Assembly (NCBI GenBank): GCA_036502965.1
Contig: DASXXT010000210.1
Location: forward strand, 1 to 10,187
Reading direction: 5' to 3'
From: Roseiarcus sp036502965
Lineage (GTDB): Bacteria; Pseudomonadota; Alphaproteobacteria; Rhizobiales; Beijerinckiaceae
Length of the DNA: 10,187 nucleotides
The position numbers and the translations under genes were made by a program. Positions 5,097 to 10,187 of the stretch are shown here, piece by piece (within the stretch, counting starts at the first letter, position 1; the number at the start of each line of letters is the position of its first letter). The notes under the pieces are model-generated. The model saw nothing but the letters and a program-made list of their open reading frames with translations. It searched no databases and had not been told where the DNA came from.

Positions 5097-6176
5097 ATGT
5101 TGATGACCCGCCGCTCCATCCTTGCAGCCGGCGCGCTGATGGCGATGCCGGGGTTGGCCCGGGCTCAGACCGGTGCATTCAAGGGCAAGACCCTGACGGT
5201 CGCATCCTGGCAGAATTACGGGGCCGACGACCCCGCGACCTTGAAGATGTTTACGGACATGACGGGCGCGACGGTCAAAAACGTGTTCTTCACTTCGGAG
5301 GACGGGCTGTTGCAGATGCTGCGCCAAGGCGGCCTGGGTCAGATCGACGTGTGCCTCCCGAACCTCCAGTACGTGCTACCCGGCGCTCAGCAATCGCTCT
5401 TCGCGGCGATCGACACGGCCAAGGTCATGACCTGGAAAGATCTCGAGCCTCGGTTTGCGGACGATCCCTCGATCCGGCTGGATGGGAAGGTGTATGCGAC
5501 GCCTTGGGTGCAGGGCGCAACTTCGCTCGCGGTTAACCCGACAGCCTTCCCCACGCCGCCGAAGAGCTGGAAGGTGCTGTGGGAGCCCTCGAGCCAAGGC
5601 AAGGTCGGCTTCTTCGACGATCCGACTACGGCGATCATGACGGCGGCGCTGTACCTCGGAGAGAATCCCCAGAAGCCCGATCTTGAGAGAGTGCGCACGG
5701 CGCTGCTCGACCTCAAGAAGAACGTAAAGCTCTTCTGGTCGTCGGGCGACGACTGGAACAAGGCCTACACGACAGGCGCCATCACGATGGGCAACCTGTG
5801 GTCTGGTCTCGCCGGCACGCTCAAGACGAACGGGACTGCAGTGGACTTCGTCTTCCCCGACGACGGCACCGTTGTGTGGGGCGACACTTGGGCGATCGTG
5901 AAGGATGCGCCCAATCTCGACCTCGCCTATGCGTGGATCAACTTCGTGACGAGTCCGGCATATTTCGTGCAGTGGATCACCAAGCCCGGCTCAAACCAAC
6001 AGCTCGCCGTGCCGGTGAACCAGCAAGCGATTAAAGCGCTTCCGCAAGCCGCCTCCGACAAACTGATGGCGGGGCGACTCGTCGGCTATAGGGGCAAGGT
6101 CGCGCTGCAGGCCGGCCTGTCCGCTGCCGATCTCAAGAGATGGACGCAACTCTGGGAAGAGGTGAAGGCTTCGTGA
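5097..6176 (+). CDS. PotD-like periplasmic substrate-binding protein of an ABC importer
   Basis: The product is 359 residues. The start ATG 5097 is set by AGGAGG at 5083-5088 with 8-nt spacing; the in-frame ATG at 5103 is too far from it. The N-terminus carries a twin-arginine signal (TRRSILAAGALMA, cleavage likely after ARAQ near residue 24), so it is exported folded. The mature part belongs to the spermidine/putrescine-binding class. By eye it keeps residues equivalent to PotD ligand contacts: Trp38 and Tyr41 in SWQNY, Trp235 in NLWSG, and Trp261 with Asp263 in VWGDT. Asp175 matches one PotD carboxylate, but the partner glutamate appears to be Thr178. This suggests a ligand with one amine or a polar group rather than a diamine. 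It feeds the two permeases that follow. Confidence 0.9.
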   Translation: MLMTRRSILAAGALMAMPGLARAQTGAFKGKTLTVASWQNYGADDPATLKMFTDMTGATVKNVFFTSEDGLLQMLRQGGLGQIDVCLPNLQYVLPGAQQSLFAAIDTAKVMTWKDLEPRFADDPSIRLDGKVYATPWVQGATSLAVNPTAFPTPPKSWKVLWEPSSQGKVGFFDDPTTAIMTAALYLGENPQKPDLERVRTALLDLKKNVKLFWSSGDDWNKAYTTGAITMGNLWSGLAGTLKTNGTAVDFVFPDDGTVVWGDTWAIVKDAPNLDLAYAWINFVTSPAYFVQWITKPGSNQQLAVPVNQQAIKALPQAASDKLMAGRLVGYRGKVALQAGLSAADLKRWTQLWEEVKAS

Positions 6177-6177
6177 T

Positions 6178-7062
6178 GTGACGAAACGGCGCCTCCTTCA
6201 GGGCCTGACGACGCCCATCCTCCTCCTGCCCGCTGCGCTTGTGGTGGCGCTGATGGTCGTCATCCCGCTCGCGGTGCTCGTCTGGTACAGTTTCGCGGCA
6301 GACGGGCCCGGAGCGCCGCTTTCTCTCGACAGCTACCGTCGCATGATCGCAAGTCCGCTTTACGGATGGTTGGCCTTGAAGACTTTGTGGACGGCCGGGA
6401 TCGCGGCATTGATAACGGCCGCCATCGCTTGGTGTCCCGCCTGGGCGTTATCGCGGCTTCCCGCCCGAACGCGGAACCTGATCCTGCTCGCGATCGTCAT
6501 TCCCTATCTGACGTCCTATCTACTGCTGATCTACAGCATCTACGTCGTGCTCGGACCCGGCGGCCCTGTGATGGCGCTCTTTCGCCTCATCGGGCTTGCT
6601 GGGACTGGGGCCTCGATTCTCTATACGCCGACAGCGACCGTCGTGATGCTGGTTTACGAGAACCTGCCGCTGATGATCTTTGTGCTGTTCTCGGGCATGC
6701 AGCGAATCGAGGGAACTTTGCTCGCGGCGGCAGGCTCTCTCGGCGCGGGGCGCTGGAGCCGTATTCGGCATATCGTGTTTCCGATGTCGGCTCCGGCGCT
6801 GGTCTCCGGTCTCGTCATCGTGTTTGTTCCGATGGGCGGCGCGTTCGTGGAGTCCCAAATTCTTGGCGGTCCCAATGGACTGCTACTTGGCAATGTCATC
6901 GCCGATCAGATGACGCGCGCCGACGACCCGTCCTTCGGCTCGGCGTTGTCGCTCCTCCTGCTTCTGGGTACGCTCGTCTTAATCGGGCTGGTGTCCCTAG
7001 TCGGACCGGCTCTGGAACGGCTTCGTAGCGACAGGAGGACGCGCGATGTCCGGCTCGCCTAG
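6178..7062 (+). CDS. ABC transporter permease, PotB-like
   Basis: The product is 294 residues with six predicted membrane helices: near residues 11-37, 65-88, 98-122, 146-170, 202-230 and 256-282. Between helices 4 and 5 lies the EAA-type coupling loop EGTLLAAAGSLGAGRWSRIR, followed by HIVFPMSAPAL, which docks on the ATPase. The start is GTG 6178, one base after the binding protein's TGA. AAGG lies 9 nt upstream, and no ATG in this frame gives the N-terminal helix. It forms the inner-membrane channel as a heterodimer with the next gene's product. Its last 17 bp overlap the second permease. It matches the polyamine/opine/phosphonate-type permease family, which on its own does not fix the substrate. 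Confidence 0.92.
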   Translation: MTKRRLLQGLTTPILLLPAALVVALMVVIPLAVLVWYSFAADGPGAPLSLDSYRRMIASPLYGWLALKTLWTAGIAALITAAIAWCPAWALSRLPARTRNLILLAIVIPYLTSYLLLIYSIYVVLGPGGPVMALFRLIGLAGTGASILYTPTATVVMLVYENLPLMIFVLFSGMQRIEGTLLAAAGSLGAGRWSRIRHIVFPMSAPALVSGLVIVFVPMGGAFVESQILGGPNGLLLGNVIADQMTRADDPSFGSALSLLLLLGTLVLIGLVSLVGPALERLRSDRRTRDVRLA

Positions 7063-7879
7063 GCGTCGGCTCCGCGACGCCGAAGCCGTTTCGCCCTTCA
7101 TGGTTGCGATCCTGGGCCTGTGTCTTACGATCCTCTTCGTTCCGCTCGTCATCATCATTTTCTTGTCCTTCAACGCCTCGCCCTACGGCACGTTTCCCTT
7201 CGAGAGCACGTTGAAATGGTACGTGGCGCTCTTCACGACCTCAAACCTACTCGGCCCAACCTTGCTGTCGCTCGAAATTTCGGCGCTCGTCGCCCTCAAC
7301 GCCGCGCTGTTCGGCACAATGGCCGCGGTGTGGCTCGATCGGCGCGCCTCGCGCTTCGGCGGCGGTCTGTTTCGCATCGGACTTCTCAGCGCCATTACCG
7401 TGCCCTGGTTGATCCTCGGCCTGGCGATGCTCCTCGTGATGAACGCCATCGGTCTCGGCCGCAGCCTCGTCTCGATCTATCTTGGGTTGCTAGCGACGAC
7501 GCTGCCCTATGTCGTGTTCATCGTGGTCGCGCGATTGCGGTCGTTGGACCATGATCTAGACCACGCCGCCCGCTCGCTCGGCGCGAGACCGTTCACGAGC
7601 TTCCTGCGGATCACCGCGCCGCTCCTTCTCCCTTCGATCGTGAGCGGGACACTGATCGCCTTCATGGTGTCGTTCAACAATTTCCTTATCCAGTATTTTC
7701 TGGCCCCGTTCGGCGTGCAGACGCTGCCCCTGAAGATCTACACCCTCATTCGCGTGGGCTATCTGCCGGATCTCAACGCGCTCGCGACGATCATCGTTCT
7801 CGTCACCTGCCTTTTGATCGCGATTCTACACCGGCTCGGACTGCGGAGTGCCGGCTTGCCGGGCGGAGCGACCCCGTGA
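7046..7879 (+). CDS. ABC transporter permease, PotC-like
   Basis: The product is 277 residues and the second half of the membrane channel. The start ATG 7046 has AGGAGG at 7033-7038 with 7-nt spacing, a strong site inside the end of the previous gene. Six membrane helices are predicted, the first being FMVAILGLCLTILFVPLVII. The EAA loop is HDLDHAARSLGARPFTSF, followed by LRITAPLLLPSIVSGTLIAF. The gene ends in GTGA, so the ATPase starts on its stop codon. The strong ribosome site just before the overlap ensures independent initiation, as expected for a 1:1 heterodimer. Confidence 0.92.
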   Translation: MSGSPRRRLRDAEAVSPFMVAILGLCLTILFVPLVIIIFLSFNASPYGTFPFESTLKWYVALFTTSNLLGPTLLSLEISALVALNAALFGTMAAVWLDRRASRFGGGLFRIGLLSAITVPWLILGLAMLLVMNAIGLGRSLVSIYLGLLATTLPYVVFIVVARLRSLDHDLDHAARSLGARPFTSFLRITAPLLLPSIVSGTLIAFMVSFNNFLIQYFLAPFGVQTLPLKIYTLIRVGYLPDLNALATIIVLVTCLLIAILHRLGLRSAGLPGGATP

Positions 7880-8970
7880 ACGATCCGGCGGACGGGCTTC
7901 GCATTGGGGCGGTGCGGAAGAATTTCAGCGCCATGGAAGTGCTGAGGGACATTACGCTGCACGTACCGCAGGGCGAGTTTCACACGCTGCTCGGACCTTC
8001 CGGATCGGGCAAGACGACGCTGCTCAAGATCGTCGCAGGCTTCACCCCCGCGGACGGCGGCGAAGTCGCGCTTGCGGGTCGGCGGATCACAGACGAGCCA
8101 CCGGAGCATCGCAACATCGGCGTCGTGTTTCAGCACTACGCGCTCTTTCCGCACATGACAGTCGCCGAGAACATCGCCTTCGGCCTTAGGATGCGGCGCG
8201 CGCCCAAGGGCGAACGTTTGGAGCGAGTCGCTGAGGTTCTTCGGCTCGTCCGCATGACAGGCTACGATCATCGCCGTCCAGCGTCGCTTTCCGGGGGACA
8301 GCAACAGCGCGTGGCGCTGGCTCGGGCGCTCGTGATCCGACCGGAGCTGCTGCTGCTCGACGAACCGCTTTCCGCGCTCGACCGAAAGGTACGACTGGAA
8401 GTACGCGAGGAGTTGAGGCGCATCCAGGCCGAGACGGGCGTGACCACGGTGATGGTCACGCATGATCAGGAAGAAGCGTTGTCCCTCGCGGATCGTGTGC
8501 TTGTGCTGGAATCTGGTTCAGTGCGTCAGCAGGGCGCCCCCGCGGACATTTATCGCAACCCGGTCGACGAATTTGTCGCAGGTTTTCTCGGCGCGATCAA
8601 CCTCTTGAAAGTGGTGATGGATGGCGAATTCCTGCGCATCGGCGCGCAGCGTCTTGCTCTGTCGACGGGGCAGATCGGCGCGGCGCCTGCGGCGTGCAGT
8701 GGAGCGATGCACCTTGCGGTCCGTCCGGAACAGGTGCTCGCGGAACTCGGCCACTGCGAGAGCCCCGCGGGTTGCGTCAACGGTCGACTGATCGCGACGG
8801 TATTTGGCGGCCCGATTGTGACGCTGCGCGTCGATGTGGAAGGGCAGGAAGTTTCTGTCCTTGCTCTCTCCCCGGACGTGCTGTCTTCGGATTCGTGGCG
8901 CCCGGGAGCGCCGGTTCAGCTGCGCATCCGTCAGGCGAGGCTCCTGCCAGCGACGGGTTTGGCCCCTTGA
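7876..8970 (+). CDS. ABC transporter ATPase, PotA-like, with C-terminal TOBE domain
   Basis: The product is 364 residues, typical of the CUT/MOI subfamily that energises uptake. Complete ATPase motifs are visible: Walker A GPSGSGKTT (40-48), Q-loop Gln86 in FQHYALFPHMTV, signature LSGGQQQR (138-145), Walker B LLLLDEP (158-164), D-loop SALD and switch histidine His196 in VTHDQEEA. Residues from about 240 form the accessory TOBE-like domain, including HLAVRPEQV near 280. The start GTG 7876 overlaps the permease stop as GTGA, with no independent strong ribosome site, so translation is probably coupled. It works on the cytosolic face of the two permeases. Nothing is missing, so the importer should be functional. 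Confidence 0.95.
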   Translation: MNDPADGLRIGAVRKNFSAMEVLRDITLHVPQGEFHTLLGPSGSGKTTLLKIVAGFTPADGGEVALAGRRITDEPPEHRNIGVVFQHYALFPHMTVAENIAFGLRMRRAPKGERLERVAEVLRLVRMTGYDHRRPASLSGGQQQRVALARALVIRPELLLLDEPLSALDRKVRLEVREELRRIQAETGVTTVMVTHDQEEALSLADRVLVLESGSVRQQGAPADIYRNPVDEFVAGFLGAINLLKVVMDGEFLRIGAQRLALSTGQIGAAPAACSGAMHLAVRPEQVLAELGHCESPAGCVNGRLIATVFGGPIVTLRVDVEGQEVSVLALSPDVLSSDSWRPGAPVQLRIRQARLLPATGLAP

Positions 8971-10187
8971 CCATCGGCGTCGCGCGCCAATGGAACACGT
9001 GGGACGCGAAAGACCCGCTTGCCTTCGTCTATCTGCCGAGCGGACTCACCCTGCGGTTCTCCGCTTTTAGCAGCGCAGATGGGCGCTACTGCGCGCTGGG
9101 GCAGGACCCGGGCGTTCGTCTGCTGGATCACGAGTCGGATGGACGCTTCGTCCGCGCCCACATTGCGCATGCTGGCGCGGAGCTCGAACTGACCTACACG
9201 AAGCCTGATCAACTTCGCGTCCTCGCGCGCTTGCGAGTTCTCAAGCTGGACGAATGGGGCTTACGCTTCTGGATCGCCTGTGAATTTGGCTTCCAAGATC
9301 TCGGCGGCGGACCGCCGCCGTGGCGCCCTGACGAGCCCTGGGTTGCGGCGGAGAACATGGAGCCGATGCCGCCGGCAAGGGCGCCCCGACTTCTAGCCCG
9401 GCATCGCTCGCTATTCGCCTCTGTTCAATCTGCCGAGCCTGCAGTCTACGGCGGGGCCTATCGGGACATTGCGACATTCGCGGACGATCTCAACGCGCGG
9501 GGCTATTTCGCGCCTCCCCGCGAGGAGGCTGAGGCGCGGTGGGGGGTATTGCGCTTCAATGCGCAAATGCATCCGGAGCTCGTCGTCGCGGTTGCGCTTG
9601 CGTCAGATCGGATAGCGGCGGAGGAGGGCGCAGGCCAGGCGTTGTGGGCCGCACCGCTCCGGACGCTCAGCGACGAGGAGCCAGGGGCGCGGGCGGCGGT
9701 GCGGGACATCGTCGCCTGGAATACGCTTTGGGATCCCGTGAACCATCGGCCGACTACGGTTCTCACCCGCAACTGGCTCACCGCAAAGTTTTCAGGTTGG
9801 GGCGTATGGTTGAACGACATGCTCTTTCATGCGCTCTTGGCCGGCCTTGTCGGAGATTTTGCGACTGCGCGTGCCAATCTGGAAGCGGCGCTAGAATATC
9901 AATCAGCGGAAGGAAACCTCGCCTGCCTGCGAATGGCTGGAGACGAATGGATAGACCGTTCCCAGTCGCCGATTGGAGCGTACGTTTTGTGGCGGCTCTT
10001 TGAGCTGACAGGCGATCGTTCTCTGCTCTCTGAGCATTTTCCCGTGCTGCTCAACGCGCATCGCTGGTGGATCGAGCGGCGAGACGGGAACAGCGACGGT
10101 CTCCTCGAATATGGAAGCTCTCCGACCGGAACCGGAGCTTTCGTCCATACGAAGCAGGCCGCGATGGATGAGTCCTTGATGGACAAG
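8967..10187 (+). CDS. MGH1-like (GH63-related) glycoside hydrolase, 3' end beyond the window
   Basis: 407 codons are visible and the frame is open at the edge. The only fitting start is TTG 8967, which overlaps the ATPase stop as TTGA; the next ATG in frame is over 120 codons in, inside conserved sequence. The first 200 or so residues look like a beta-rich domain. From about residue 250 comes the alpha/alpha-barrel of the MGH1-like group: DIVAWNTLWDPVNHRPTTVL, TRNWLTAKFSGWGVWLNDM, LVGDFATARANL, SQSPIGAYVLWRL, then HRWWIERRDGNSDG and LLEYGSSPTG. Relatives include mannosylglycerate and glucosylglycerate hydrolases and bacterial GH63 alpha-glucosidases. There is no signal peptide, so it acts on an imported compound in the cytosol. 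It would cleave a sugar from the transported molecule, before or after the ADP-ribosylglycohydrolase-like enzyme. The C-terminal catalytic residues may lie outside the window. Confidence 0.85.
   Translation, partial: MTIGVARQWNTWDAKDPLAFVYLPSGLTLRFSAFSSADGRYCALGQDPGVRLLDHESDGRFVRAHIAHAGAELELTYTKPDQLRVLARLRVLKLDEWGLRFWIACEFGFQDLGGGPPPWRPDEPWVAAENMEPMPPARAPRLLARHRSLFASVQSAEPAVYGGAYRDIATFADDLNARGYFAPPREEAEARWGVLRFNAQMHPELVVAVALASDRIAAEEGAGQALWAAPLRTLSDEEPGARAAVRDIVAWNTLWDPVNHRPTTVLTRNWLTAKFSGWGVWLNDMLFHALLAGLVGDFATARANLEAALEYQSAEGNLACLRMAGDEWIDRSQSPIGAYVLWRLFELTGDRSLLSEHFPVLLNAHRWWIERRDGNSDGLLEYGSSPTGTGAFVHTKQAAMDESLMDK

Overview
This is GC-rich, densely packed DNA, most likely from an alphaproteobacterium of the Rhizobiales (Hyphomicrobiales) group. 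The clues are the codon use, a DUF3768 protein of the type common on accessory DNA in that order, and a PotD-type ABC importer with a twin-arginine signal. The organism itself cannot be named from the sequence.

The window has two divergent halves. The left arm (1 to about 2067) is a minus-strand accessory module. In transcription order it contains a perfect-consensus sigma-70 promoter (2040-2067) with overlapping inverted repeats, a leader hairpin, a frameshifted gene of unknown function (1252-1913), a likely intrinsic terminator, an intact DUF3768 gene (794-1135), a hairpin-rich spacer, a twice-frameshifted small tyrosine recombinase (100-673), and the first 14 codons of another gene that runs off the window. 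The DUF3768 gene and the recombinase share a near-duplicate leader that includes the ribosome binding site. All three frameshifts are single-base losses, and none is seen in the right half. This suggests a decaying mobile or plasmid-type remnant, although local assembly error is not excluded.

Positions 2100-2347 show no convincing gene. Three ACAGG repeats at exact 10-bp spacing then lead into the right half, a plus-strand operon of eight genes from 2372 to the window end. The order is a GntR/HutC-family regulator, an ADP-ribosylglycohydrolase-family enzyme, a PfkB-family sugar kinase, a Tat-exported PotD-like binding protein, two PotB/PotC-like permeases, a PotA-like ATPase, and an MGH1-like glycoside hydrolase cut by the window end. 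Five of the seven junctions overlap (ATGA, TGATG, a 17-bp overlap, GTGA, TTGA), and the other two have gaps of only 1 and 3 bp, so this is a tightly coupled transcription unit.

The regulator + ADP-ribosylglycohydrolase + PfkB kinase set matches the E. coli yegTUVW gene content, but with an ABC importer in place of the YegT permease and an added glycoside hydrolase. The inferred logic is import of a glycosylated small molecule, trimming by the two hydrolases, and phosphorylation of the freed sugar, under control of a regulator that senses the substrate or an intermediate. The binding protein keeps several residues equivalent to those PotD uses for polyamines, so an amine-bearing glycoside is a reasonable guess. 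The true substrate is unknown.
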